Source: Paracoccaceae bacterium (GTDB lineage: Bacteria; Pseudomonadota; Alphaproteobacteria; Rhodobacterales; Rhodobacteraceae). Taken from it: a stretch of 13,354 nt of DNA. Positions 1 through 7,348 of this stretch are shown one piece after another. Under the pieces are notes generated by a model. The model ran no database searches and was not told where the DNA came from. It saw only the letters and a program-made list of their open reading frames with translations. The stretch's first letter is position 1. Every line of letters begins with the position of its first letter. Both the position numbers and the translations under genes were made by a program. The stretch spans positions 1-13,354 of the forward strand of contig JABSSB010000161.1 of assembly GCA_013214715.1 (NCBI GenBank), given 5' to 3'.

Positions 1-354
1 GGGCTGATCGTGGCCTTGTTCACAAACCCGGTTTCTTTCACATTGACCACACCGTTGAACAACACGCGGTTTGTGGCCGAAGCGTTCCGCACGCTGGGCG
101 ATCGCGGGAACTTCTCGGATACGGTGGATTCGGTTCTGTATGAAAGCGCCGACAGCTATGCCCAATCACGCCTGATCTATTTGCAAAACCGCCGCTTTGA
201 GTTGAACCGAAACAACCTTGGCGACACCCCCACAACGGGTGACCCGTCGCTTGACCCTTACGGCGATGTGTTTGACGACCCCTATTCAAATGCAGCGGGC
301 GACCCCTACATAGACCCTTACGATGACCCGTATGAGGATCCCTATGCTGAGTAA
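1..354 (+). CDS. mlaA: MlaA (VacJ) family outer-membrane lipoprotein, 3' part only
   Basis: The frame is open from base 1, so the N-terminus, including any lipobox, lies outside the window; only about 117 C-terminal residues are present. The stretch with NNTRFVAEAF, then ESADSYAQSR and LIYLQNRRFEL, matches the end of MlaA/VacJ proteins, where a conserved Tyr/Arg-rich helix closes the domain. In the known Mla system, MlaA sits in the outer membrane and extracts misplaced phospholipids from the outer leaflet, handing them to periplasmic MlaC. After the family domain comes a low-complexity acidic tail with six DPY triplets (253-345). The gene overlaps the downstream mlaC start by 11 bases, which suggests translational coupling and fits a shared pathway. 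The family call is quite secure; the function of the tail is unknown. Confidence 0.82.
   Translation, partial: GLIVALFTNPVSFTLTTPLNNTRFVAEAFRTLGDRGNFSDTVDSVLYESADSYAQSRLIYLQNRRFELNRNNLGDTPTTGDPSLDPYGDVFDDPYSNAAGDPYIDPYDDPYEDPYAE
253..345 (+). repeat. DPY-rich repeat encoding the MlaA tail
   Basis: In the mlaA frame this segment encodes six Asp-Pro-Tyr triplets. The last four are packed at intervals of three or four residues (DPYIDPYDDPYEDPYAE). At DNA level it is an imperfect repeat of GACCCNTAY-like units with varied third positions, so the protein pattern rather than the DNA pattern appears to be preserved. The tail is acidic and aromatic and is probably disordered. Its role is not known to me. 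Confidence 0.75.
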
Positions 355-952
355 ACGGATTTCCCGCCGCCCGGTTCTGGGGCTTTTGCTAGGCTCAGCC
401 ACCGCTGCGAGCCTGCCCGCAAGCGCCTGGGCGCTGAATGATGCCACGGCCCGTGCGCTGGTCGACAGCCTTGTGGCTGAGATCAACAGTGTGATCGCCT
501 CGGGCAAATCCGAAGCGGCCATGCTCAAGGATTTTGAACGGCTTTTTGTGAAATATGCGGATGTGCCGATCATGGCCCGCTATTCGCTGGGCGCAGATGC
601 GCGCAGCCTCAGCCCGAGTGAGCTGTCCCAATACACCGCCGCCTTCCAGCGCTATATCGCGCGCAAATACGGGCGCCGTTTCCGCGAATTCATCGGCGGC
701 CGGATCGAAGTGCAATCCGCCCGGCCGATCCGCGCGGGCTATGAGGTGCGCACACTGGCCTTCTTGCAGGGCGAGTCGCCGTTTGAGGTGACCTTCCTCG
801 TGTCGGACAAATCCGGCAGCGACAAGTTCTTCAATATCTTCATTGAAGGCGTGAACATGCTGCTGACCGAGCGCACCGAAATTGGCGCGATGCTGGATCG
901 GCGCGGCGGCAATGTGGGGCAGTTGATCTCGGACCTGCAGGCCACAAGCTGA
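344..952 (+). CDS. mlaC: MlaC/Ttg2D family periplasmic phospholipid-binding protein
   Basis: This is the soluble periplasmic carrier of the Mla system, which ferries phospholipid between outer-membrane MlaA and the inner-membrane MlaFEDB ABC transporter. I chose ATG 344 (202 residues) over in-frame ATGs at 323 and 332 because GAGG at 334-337 lies six bases before it and because the signal peptide then begins properly. Residues 1-30 form that signal: basic start, SRRPVLGLLLG with a twin-arginine pair at 8-9, and an AWA cleavage site near residue 30. Export by Tat is plausible but not proven. The mature part has the family pattern: FERLFVKYADV, the helix with LSPSELSQYTAAFQRYIARKYGRRF, and a C-terminal strand region ending in VGQLISDL. 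The 202-residue length is usual for the family. It follows mlaA with an 11-base overlap. Confidence 0.88.
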   Translation: MLSKRISRRPVLGLLLGSATAASLPASAWALNDATARALVDSLVAEINSVIASGKSEAAMLKDFERLFVKYADVPIMARYSLGADARSLSPSELSQYTAAFQRYIARKYGRRFREFIGGRIEVQSARPIRAGYEVRTLAFLQGESPFEVTFLVSDKSGSDKFFNIFIEGVNMLLTERTEIGAMLDRRGGNVGQLISDLQATS

Positions 953-966
953 CCCGCCCCTGCGGC

Positions 967-987
967 GCGGCGGATCAGTTCCGCCGC
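967..987. terminator. GC-rich hairpin between converging mlaC and PBP genes
   Basis: An 8-base perfect inverted repeat, GCGGCGGA at 967-974 and TCCGCCGC at 980-987, encloses a 5-base loop. It begins 14 bases after the mlaC stop and overlaps the last codons and stop of the opposing penicillin-binding protein gene. There is no T-run on either side, so intrinsic termination is uncertain. It may act as a 3'-end stabilising hairpin or a weak bidirectional terminator. Confidence 0.4.
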
Positions 988-3218
988 CCGAAGATATTGC
1001 CGATATCGCGCAAAAACCCGTCGCGGGCCTCTTGCAGATCAGTGCTCAGCTGATCGGCAAACCCCTGGATGTCCTGATTGACCTGCTGCGCCACGGGCTG
1101 CGCGGCGCTCGGCACGTCCATCGGCAGCGGCACTGGCGTGTCGCCCTCATGCACGCGCTGCATGGTCTGCTTCCATATCTCAGCCGGCAGACCCCCGCCG
1201 GTCACCCCGCGCAGGGGCGTGTTGTCGTCATAGCCCATCCAGACCCCCACCACATAATCCGCAGTAAAGCCGATGAACCAGGCATCGCGCGCGGCCTGCG
1301 TTGTGCCGGTCTTGCCCGCCACCTGCCAGCCGGGCAGTTGCGCCCGCTGGCCCGAGCCTTCTTCGACAACTTTCGACATCATCCAGACCAGTTGCCGCGC
1401 CGCGGGTTCGCGGATCACCCGCTCTCCGATCCCGCTTTCACGCGACAGCAGAGGCTCCCGATCCGCCAACAGGCGCAGATCGGTCAGGCCATAGGGCATC
1501 ACCGATGACCCACCGTTCAGAATGCCCGCATAAGCGCCCGTCATTTCGATCAGGGTGCTTTCGGACGCGCCCAGCGCAAGGCTGGGACTGTCGACCAGAT
1601 CGCGGTCGATGCCAAAATCCGCCGCGACCCGCAGGACATTCTGCCGCCCCACCGATTCCGACACTTTCACCGCCGGGATGTTCAGTGAATCCTGCAACGC
1701 TCGGGTCAGCGTGACGCGGCCATAGAACTGATTGGTGTAATTGCGCGGACACCATTCGCCCGAACCGGGGATGTTCAAACAATAAGGCTCATCAATCACC
1801 GTATCCAAAGGCGACGCCCCCAGTTCCAGCGCCGTGGCATAGACAAAGGGTTTGAAGGCCGACCCGGTCTGACGCAAAGCCTGCGTCGCGCGGTTGAAGG
1901 CGCCCGAGACCTTTGTCTTGCGCCCGCCGACCATGCCCCGCACCGCACCATCAGCCGACATGACCACAATCGCGGCCTGCGCTTTTGACCCTTCGCTCAC
2001 CATTTCGGTGAACACAAAGGCCAGCGCCTCTTCGGCGGCGCGCTGAATCTCAAGATCCAGCGTGGTGCGCATGATCACGTCTTCCGTGGTTTCTGACGTC
2101 AGGAAGCCCGGAGCGGTATCCATCACCCAATCGGCAAAATATCCACCCGCCTTTTCCGCCGCCGCCTGCGACAGCGCGGCCGGTTGGGTCCGTGCTTGCG
2201 TCGCCTGCGCTGCGGTCAGATAGCCCTGCTCTTCCATCAACCCCACAATCACCCCGGCCCGGTTCTGGGATCGGGTCAGGTTCGCCGTGGGCGCATAGCG
2301 GGTCGGCGCCACCAGAAGCCCCGCCAGCATCGCCGCCTGCGCCGGATCGACCTGCGCCGCCGAAATGCCGAAATAGCGCTGCGCCGCAGCTTCGAACCCG
2401 CGCGCGCCAGCCCCTAGGAAGGCACGGTTCATGTAAATCGTCAGGATCTCGTCTTTGTCGTATTTGACCTCCATCGCCATCGCATAGACAGCCTCTTTGG
2501 CCTTGCGCCAGATCGAGCTTTCACGACAGGCGGCCTCATATTCGGCCTCGGTCAGCCCGGCGGCGGGGTCAAACGGTTCGCCAAGGCATAACAGCTTGGC
2601 GGTCTGCTGCGTGATGGTGGACCCGCCATGCCCCGACAGCGGCCCGCGCCCTTCGCGCAGATTGATCCGCACCGCCGAGGCGACGCCGCGCGGGCTGACG
2701 CCGAAATGGCGATAGAACCGTTTGTCTTCGGTCGCGATGATCGCATGTTTGAGATGCTCAGACACGGTATCGGCGGTGATCGCCCCGCCAAACTGATCGC
2801 CCCGCCAGGCAAAGGGCTGCCCGTCGCGGTCCAGAAACGTGACCGATCCCCGCGCCCGACCGTCCAACAGGTCCGAAGCCTCTGGAAGGGTCATGTAGAC
2901 ATAGCCCACCGACACTCCAAGAATCAGCGCCATCACCAGCCCCATCCGCCAGCTCACAGCCCAGATCAGCCGCAGGATGCCGCCGATCACCCAGCGAAAG
3001 AAGCGCAGGATCGGGTTGCCGCGCTTTGGTGGGCGGCTGCCGCCTCCACCGCGCCTAGGGGACGGTTTTCTGGCAGCCGTCTTGGATTTGGGACCGGGCT
3101 TTGCGGCAGGTTTGGCCGCACGCGCACCGGCCTGGGCCCTGCGGACCCCTGCGGGTTTTGCCTTGGGATATCGACGCTCCGCCACCAAGGGCGGCGTCTT
3201 CCTGCCTTTTTTTGCCAT
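975..3218 (-). CDS. Class A (PBP1A-type) penicillin-binding protein, bifunctional transglycosylase/transpeptidase
   Basis: This bifunctional enzyme polymerises lipid II into glycan strands and cross-links the peptides in the periplasm. Of 747 residues, 1-68 form a Lys/Arg/Pro/Ala-rich cytoplasmic tail, and about 93-110 form the single membrane anchor. The GT51 glycosyltransferase domain spans roughly 140-310: IIATEDKRFYRHFG with catalytic Glu164, GGSTITQQ at 198-205, the RKAKE block at 238-242 and the ILTIYMNRAFLG segment. The transpeptidase domain spans about 380-670: SAFK (nucleophile Ser453, Lys456), SLN at 511-513 and KTG at 636-638. All catalytic motifs are intact. The C-terminal roughly 60 residues after the domain are a polar extension. 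It is transcribed alone, converging on mlaC and diverging from glnK. It could be named mrcA or pbpC-like; I give no symbol because the paralogue cannot be fixed from sequence alone. Confidence 0.93.
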   Translation of the reverse strand: MAKKGRKTPPLVAERRYPKAKPAGVRRAQAGARAAKPAAKPGPKSKTAARKPSPRRGGGGSRPPKRGNPILRFFRWVIGGILRLIWAVSWRMGLVMALILGVSVGYVYMTLPEASDLLDGRARGSVTFLDRDGQPFAWRGDQFGGAITADTVSEHLKHAIIATEDKRFYRHFGVSPRGVASAVRINLREGRGPLSGHGGSTITQQTAKLLCLGEPFDPAAGLTEAEYEAACRESSIWRKAKEAVYAMAMEVKYDKDEILTIYMNRAFLGAGARGFEAAAQRYFGISAAQVDPAQAAMLAGLLVAPTRYAPTANLTRSQNRAGVIVGLMEEQGYLTAAQATQARTQPAALSQAAAEKAGGYFADWVMDTAPGFLTSETTEDVIMRTTLDLEIQRAAEEALAFVFTEMVSEGSKAQAAIVVMSADGAVRGMVGGRKTKVSGAFNRATQALRQTGSAFKPFVYATALELGASPLDTVIDEPYCLNIPGSGEWCPRNYTNQFYGRVTLTRALQDSLNIPAVKVSESVGRQNVLRVAADFGIDRDLVDSPSLALGASESTLIEMTGAYAGILNGGSSVMPYGLTDLRLLADREPLLSRESGIGERVIREPAARQLVWMMSKVVEEGSGQRAQLPGWQVAGKTGTTQAARDAWFIGFTADYVVGVWMGYDDNTPLRGVTGGGLPAEIWKQTMQRVHEGDTPVPLPMDVPSAAQPVAQQVNQDIQGFADQLSTDLQEARDGFLRDIGNIFGRRN

Positions 3219-3297
3219 TTTGCCCTGCCCGGCTTGTTTTGAAGATAGTGTAACCCGAGCCGCCGCCGCTGTTTAGGCCTGATCCGGTCACAGGCAC

Positions 3298-3372
3298 GAT
3301 TCAATTTTGCATATTTATTAGGCATAATTTGAGTCCTGTCTATTATTTAAGCACATGAACCTTCTATTAACC
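3298..3372. promoter_or_regulatory. AT-rich island in the divergent PBP/glnK region, candidate promoter area
   Basis: This stretch is strikingly AT-rich against GC-rich surroundings and sits in the 251-base gap between the divergently transcribed PBP gene and glnK. TATTAT at 3341-3346 is a fair -10 element on the + strand, but the sequence 17 bases upstream of it (TTAGGC) is a poor -35. I looked for a sigma-54 GG-N10-GC element and for a clear NtrC palindrome and found neither. Assignment to glnK is inferred from location only. Confidence 0.35.
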
Positions 3373-3411
3373 TTTTGCCGCACCCCCGGCATTGCTGCAT
3401 CGCGCCCGCAA

Positions 3412-3451
3412 AGGGTTTTTTCAACCCTACCAGAAAGGCGGGGAATCCCGC
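3412..3451 (+). promoter_or_regulatory. Two small hairpins in the glnK leader
   Basis: The first inverted repeat is AGGGTT (3412-3417) with AACCCT (3423-3428) around a TTTTC loop. The second is GCGGG (3438-3442) with CCCGC (3447-3451) around GAAT. They lie back to back, 8 to 58 bases ahead of the ribosome binding site. Each is short, so chance is possible. Role, if any, unknown. Confidence 0.3.
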
Positions 3452-3469
3452 GAACCGAAGGGGAAGACG

Positions 3470-3808
3470 TTGAAACTCATCATTGCAACGATCAAGCCGT
3501 TCAAGCTCGAGGAAGTGCGCGAAGCACTGACCGAAGCGGGCGTAGGCGGCATGATGGTCACCGAAATCAAAGGCTTCGGCGCACAGTCAGGCCATACGGA
3601 AATCTACCGTGGCGCTGAATATGCCGTGAATTTCGTGCCCAAGATCAAAATCGAAGCCGTCGTGTCTGACAGCATGGTCGACTCTGTGACCGACACCATC
3701 CGCAAAACCGCGCAGACCGGCAAAATCGGCGACGGCAAGATCTTTGTGCTGGATGTCGAACAGGCAGTTCGCGTGCGCACCGGCGAAATGAACGAGGACG
3801 CGCTCTGA
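3470..3808 (+). CDS. glnK: PII nitrogen regulatory protein GlnK
   Basis: This trimeric cytosolic PII protein reports nitrogen and energy status by binding ATP/ADP and 2-oxoglutarate, and it blocks the AmtB channel when nitrogen is plentiful. I start it at TTG 3470, preceded by the purine-rich AAGGGGAAG at 3458-3466. This gives MKLIIATIKPFKLEEV, the standard PII N-terminus, and exactly 112 residues, the usual length. A longer frame from ATG 3392 would add 26 non-homologous residues. The T-loop carries Tyr51 in EIYRGAEYAV, the site uridylylated by GlnD in relatives. TGKIGDGKIFV at 83-93 and VRVRTGE at 100-106 are the nucleotide-binding signature. It is followed 35 bases later by amtB, the classical glnK-amtB operon, which also supports GlnK over its paralogue GlnB. 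Confidence 0.95.
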   Translation: MKLIIATIKPFKLEEVREALTEAGVGGMMVTEIKGFGAQSGHTEIYRGAEYAVNFVPKIKIEAVVSDSMVDSVTDTIRKTAQTGKIGDGKIFVLDVEQAVRVRTGEMNEDAL

Positions 3809-3843
3809 CGCGCCCCTCCCAGAGACTCAGGGAAAACAAAACC

Positions 3844-5172
3844 ATGAAACCACTCAAGACTTTGCCGGCTGTCGCTCTGATCGCGCTGCCCTCACTGGCC
3901 GCAGCGCAGGATGCCGCGCCGGGCGTGGATGCGTCGACCGACACCATTTTCATCTTCAACTCGTTGCTGTTTCTGATCGGCGGCTTTCTGGTGTTCTGGA
4001 TGGCGGCGGGCTTTGCCATGCTCGAAGCCGGTCTGGTGCGCGGCAAGAACGTGACCATGCAGCTGATCAAGAACATCTCGCTGTTTTCGCTGGCGGCGAT
4101 CTTCTATTACCTGATCGGCTACAATCTGATGTACCCGCTGGGCACCTGGATGACGGAAGGTGTCGTATCGGGCATTTGGGGTCCGGGCGTGTTGGAAGTT
4201 GTGGGCGTTGACCGTGATGGCGCCGACGATTATGGCTATGCCGCCACCGCGTCGGACTTCTTCTTCCAGCTGATGTTCTGTGCCACAACGGCCTCGATCG
4301 TGTCGGGGACCCTGGCCGAGCGGATCAAGCTGTGGCCCTTCCTGATCTTCGTCATCGTTCTGACCGCCGTGATCTACCCGCTGCAGGCGTCGTGGAAATG
4401 GGGCGGTGGCTTCCTGGATGAGATGGGCTTCTTGGACTTTGCCGGGTCGACCGTTGTGCACTCTGTGGGTGGTTGGGCCGCTTTGACCGGTGCGATCATC
4501 CTTGGCCCCCGTTTGGGCAAGTTCAAGGATGGCAAGGTCAACCCAATGCCGGGCTCGAACCTGGCTCTGGCCACGCTGGGCACGTTTATTCTGTGGCTGG
4601 GTTGGTTCGGCTTCAATGGCGGCTCGCAGCTGGCCATGGGCACCGTGGGTGATGTGACCGACGTGTCGCGCATCTTTGCCAACACCAACACGGCGGCTGC
4701 CGGTGGTGCCATCGCCGCGCTGATCCTGACGCAGCTGATGTATGGCAAGCCCGACCTGACCATGGTGCTGAACGGCGCGCTGGCTGGCCTGGTGTCGATC
4801 ACCGCCGAACCGCTGACCCCGTCGTTGGGCATGGCCACCATCATCGGTGCCATCGGTGGCGTGATCGTGGTCTTCACTGTCCCAATGCTGGACAAGATGA
4901 AGATCGACGATGTTGTCGGCGCGATCCCGGTGCACCTGTTCGCCGGTATCTGGGGCACCATCGCGGTGGTTCTGACCAATGGCGACGCCTCGCTGATGGT
5001 TCAGCTCTATGCGATCGCCGTGGTTGGCATCTTCGTGGCCGTTGTCTCGGCTGTGGTCTGGTTCATCCTGAAAGTGACCATGGGCATCCGCGTCAGCGAA
5101 GAAGCCGAGCTCGATGGCCTCGATGTGGCCGAGCTGGGCATGGAAGCCTATCCGGAATTCTCCAAGGGCTGA
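3844..5172 (+). CDS. amtB: Ammonium transporter AmtB
   Basis: This inner-membrane channel of the Amt/Rh family forms trimers and conducts ammonium. Its 442 residues begin with a cleavable signal peptide (1-21, ending LAAAQ), as in many Amt proteins, followed by about eleven hydrophobic membrane segments. Family landmarks are GFAMLEAGLVRGKNV (56-70), the phenylalanine gate region DFFFQLMFCATTA (138-150), the signature FAGSTVVHSVGGWAA (199-213) with pore His206, WFGFNGGS (254-261) and the second pore His364 in VHLFAGIWG. The cytosolic C-terminal tail RVSEEAELDGLDVAELGMEAY is the part that contacts GlnK in known complexes. A purine-rich AGGGA lies 10 bases before the ATG. The gene sits behind glnK and ends just before a strong terminator; expression under nitrogen limitation is expected from the family. 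Confidence 0.96.
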   Translation: MKPLKTLPAVALIALPSLAAAQDAAPGVDASTDTIFIFNSLLFLIGGFLVFWMAAGFAMLEAGLVRGKNVTMQLIKNISLFSLAAIFYYLIGYNLMYPLGTWMTEGVVSGIWGPGVLEVVGVDRDGADDYGYAATASDFFFQLMFCATTASIVSGTLAERIKLWPFLIFVIVLTAVIYPLQASWKWGGGFLDEMGFLDFAGSTVVHSVGGWAALTGAIILGPRLGKFKDGKVNPMPGSNLALATLGTFILWLGWFGFNGGSQLAMGTVGDVTDVSRIFANTNTAAAGGAIAALILTQLMYGKPDLTMVLNGALAGLVSITAEPLTPSLGMATIIGAIGGVIVVFTVPMLDKMKIDDVVGAIPVHLFAGIWGTIAVVLTNGDASLMVQLYAIAVVGIFVAVVSAVVWFILKVTMGIRVSEEAELDGLDVAELGMEAYPEFSKG

Positions 5173-5197
5173 GTCCTCCCCTCATCCTGATGGTCTG

Positions 5198-5230
5198 GAC
5201 CCGGGCGTTCGCGCCCGGGTCTTTTTCTTT
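5198..5230 (+). terminator. Intrinsic terminator of glnK-amtB
   Basis: A perfect 10-base stem, GACCCGGGCG (5198-5207) and CGCCCGGGTC (5212-5221), closes a TTCG tetraloop and runs directly into TTTTTCTTT (5222-5230). It starts 26 bases after the amtB stop. This is a textbook rho-independent terminator. Confidence 0.93.
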
Positions 5231-5242
5231 GTCCAGAGATGC

Positions 5243-5267
5243 AAAACGCCCGCGCGGGGCGGGCGTT
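5243..5267 (-). terminator. Intrinsic terminator of the minus-strand aminotransferase operon
   Basis: The stem AACGCCCGC (5245-5253) pairs with GCGGGCGTT (5259-5267) around a 5-base loop. Read on the minus strand it lies about 35 bases beyond the aminotransferase stop and ends in GTTTT, giving a short U-tract. It could also act as a backup for amtB on the + strand, where ATTTTT follows about ten bases later. Confidence 0.75.
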
Positions 5268-5301
5268 GCGTTTGGGTATTTTTAAAGCAAAGAAGCGTAG
5301 G

Positions 5302-6486
5302 TCAGACGCCTGCGGCCACGATGGCGCCAGCCAGCACCGGCACGGATTGCGCGTTGAGGCCTGCAATGTTCAACCGGCTGTCGCCCACCATGTAGATCCC
5401 GTGATCGGCGCGCATAGCTTCGACCTGCGCGGGCGTGGCGCCGAGGCGCGAGAACATGCCGCGATGCTGGGCAAGGAAGCCGAACCGGTCCGACCCGCTG
5501 CGCTGTTGCAGATCATCTGCAAGCTGTTGGCGCAGATCAAGCATGCCCAGCCGCATCTCTTCCAGCTCTGCTGCCCAATCTGCGCGCAGCGCCTCATTGG
5601 TGAGGATGGTCGACACGATCCGAGCGCCGTGATCAGGCGGGAAGGAAAAGTTCTGGCGGTTCAGATGCGCCAGCGTCGATTGCGTCAGACCGCGCGCGCT
5701 GCTGTCCTGGCTGATCCCCATCAGAAGGCCCGTGCGTTCGCGGTAAATGCCGAAGTTTTTCGAGCAGCTTGCCGCGATCAGGCATTCAGGCACGCCCGAC
5801 GCCACGGCCCGCGTTGCGGCGGCGTCTTCCTCCAACCCGTCGCCAAAGCCCTGATAGGCGATGTCGATCATCGGCATCGCGCCGGTCTTGTTCAAAAGCG
5901 CGATCACCGCCCGCCAGTCAGCGGCGTTCAGGTTTGCGCCTGTGGGGTTGTGGCAGCAGCCATGCAGCAGCACCACATCACCCGGTCCCGCCTGCGCGAG
6001 GTCTTCGAGCATACCGTTCACATCCACCGCGCGGCTGTCATCGTCGAAATAGCGATAGGGCACCATTTCAATACCCAGATGCCGCAGGATCGACAGGTGG
6101 TTGGGCCATGTCGGATTGGACACAAAGACCCGCGCCTGCGGATTGGCCATCTGGATCAGCTCAAACGCCTGCCGCACGGCCCCAGTGCCGCCCGGTGTGG
6201 CGACGGCCGCCACCTTGTCGCGCGCGACCGCATCGCCCAGCACCAGCGCGATCATCGCGTCCGAATAGGCCGGGTCCCCCGCCAGCCCGGTATAGGCTTT
6301 GGTCTCCTGCGCCTCCCAGATGCGCTGCTCGGCGGCTTTGACGGCGCGCATCACCGGGGTGACGCCCTGCGCGTTGCGATAGACGCCCACGCCCAGATCG
6401 ACCTTGTTGTCGCGTGGATCTTCGCGGAACTGCTGCATCAGTGCGAGGATCTTGTCGGCGGGTTGTTGGGTCAGACGGTCAAACAT
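5302..6486 (-). CDS. Aspartate/aromatic aminotransferase, class I PLP enzyme (AspC/TyrB type)
   Basis: This cytosolic PLP enzyme transfers amino groups between Asp, aromatic amino acids or related substrates and 2-oxo acids. I start it at ATG 6486 (394 residues) because MFDRLTQQPADKIL aligns with the E. coli AspC start and because this ATG shares one base with the stop of the upstream sulfurtransferase gene (TGATG); an in-frame start at 6531 would add 15 unrelated residues. Active-site features: PGGTGA (98-103), SNPTWPNH with Trp127, HGCCHNPTG with Asn180, Asp208 and Tyr211 of YQGF, Schiff-base Lys243 in SKNFG, Arg251, the partner-subunit Arg277 and substrate-carboxylate Arg371. AspC and TyrB cannot be separated by sight. 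Members of this family also transaminate cysteine to 3-mercaptopyruvate, the substrate of the neighbour's product, so a joint role is inferred. Confidence 0.92.
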   Translation of the reverse strand: MFDRLTQQPADKILALMQQFREDPRDNKVDLGVGVYRNAQGVTPVMRAVKAAEQRIWEAQETKAYTGLAGDPAYSDAMIALVLGDAVARDKVAAVATPGGTGAVRQAFELIQMANPQARVFVSNPTWPNHLSILRHLGIEMVPYRYFDDDSRAVDVNGMLEDLAQAGPGDVVLLHGCCHNPTGANLNAADWRAVIALLNKTGAMPMIDIAYQGFGDGLEEDAAATRAVASGVPECLIAASCSKNFGIYRERTGLLMGISQDSSARGLTQSTLAHLNRQNFSFPPDHGARIVSTILTNEALRADWAAELEEMRLGMLDLRQQLADDLQQRSGSDRFGFLAQHRGMFSRLGATPAQVEAMRADHGIYMVGDSRLNIAGLNAQSVPVLAGAIVAAGV

Positions 6487-7340
6487 CAGCTGTCTCCGGT
6501 AGCGATGGGCAGGGTCGGGAAGGCACCCCATTCGGTCCAGGAGCCGTCGTAAAGCGCATGATCACGCTTGCCCAGACGCTCCAGCGCGAGGCTGAGCACG
6601 GCGGCGGTGACGCCGGAGCCGCAAGAGGTGATGGCGGGTTTGGACAGATCGACGCCTGCGGCCTCAAAGATCGCTTTCAGCGCGTCGGGCTCTTTCATCG
6701 TCTGATCATCGTTCAACAGCGTGCCAAAGGGCACGTTTTTGGCACCGGGGATGTGACCGGCGCGCAGACCGGGGCGCGGTTCGGGGTCATCGCCGCGGAA
6801 CCGGCTGGCGGCACGAGCGTCGATGATATCGGTATCGCCCAGCTTGGCGGCCTGGCTGACCTCGGTCACGTCACGGACAAGGTGATTCTGCACGCGCACC
6901 GTCATGTGGCGGTCGCGGATCAAAGGCGGCAGGTCTTCGACCTCGCGCCCTTCGGCCTGCCATTTCGGAAAGCCGCCATCCAGAACCGCGACATTCTCTT
7001 GCCCCATGAGGCGGAACAGCCACCAGACCCGCGCCGCCGAAAACAGGCCCGCGCCGTCATAGACCACCACCTGATGCCCGTCGCCCACCCCCATCGCGCG
7101 CAGGCGCGACATGAATTTTTCGGGCGGCGGGGCCATATGCGGCAGCTCGGAGCGATGGTTCGAAATATCGTCAATATCAAAGAAGCGCGCACCGGGGATA
7201 TGGGCTGCGTCATATTCGGCCTTGGCGTCACGCTCCATCGCGGGCAGATACCACGACCCGTCCAGAACCCGCAGGTCGGGATCCTTCAGGTGGGCTGCCA
7301 GCCAATCGGTCGAAACCAGTGTCTTGGGATCATCGCGCAT
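6486..7340 (-). CDS. sseA: 3-mercaptopyruvate sulfurtransferase (tandem rhodanese)
   Basis: The enzyme takes sulfur from 3-mercaptopyruvate, forming a cysteine persulfide that is passed to thiols or cyanide and releasing pyruvate. Its 284 residues hold two rhodanese domains: an inactive N-terminal one (about 7-130, with LDGSWYLP and HIPGARFFDID) and a catalytic C-terminal one (about 165-280, with HIPGAKNVPF). The active loop CGSGVTA begins at Cys240; CGSGVT is the MST form, whereas thiosulfate rhodaneses carry a charged loop such as CRKGVT. Start ATG 7340 follows a strong AGGAGG (complement of 7346-7351) with five-base spacing. The stop overlaps the ATG of the aminotransferase by one base. 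The flavin monooxygenase gene is 62 bases upstream, and the gap contains a 9-base inverted repeat. Confidence 0.93.
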   Translation of the reverse strand: MRDDPKTLVSTDWLAAHLKDPDLRVLDGSWYLPAMERDAKAEYDAAHIPGARFFDIDDISNHRSELPHMAPPPEKFMSRLRAMGVGDGHQVVVYDGAGLFSAARVWWLFRLMGQENVAVLDGGFPKWQAEGREVEDLPPLIRDRHMTVRVQNHLVRDVTEVSQAAKLGDTDIIDARAASRFRGDDPEPRPGLRAGHIPGAKNVPFGTLLNDDQTMKEPDALKAIFEAAGVDLSKPAITSCGSGVTAAVLSLALERLGKRDHALYDGSWTEWGAFPTLPIATGDS

Positions 7341-7348
7341 ATCCGCCT

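Noticed and set aside
3381..3405. Possible sigma-54 promoter before glnK (GG at 3388 and a nearby TTGC)
   Set aside because: The GG and GC elements do not have the required 10-base spacing.
3892..4935. 347-codon frame antisense to amtB
   Set aside because: His/Gln/Arg-rich antisense artefact of codon bias in amtB; no motif recognised.
5239..6552. Long open frame (437 codons) on the + strand opposite the aminotransferase gene
   Set aside because: It mirrors a well-supported PLP enzyme on the other strand; its His/Arg/Gln-rich translation matches no family and is typical of antisense frames in GC-rich genes.
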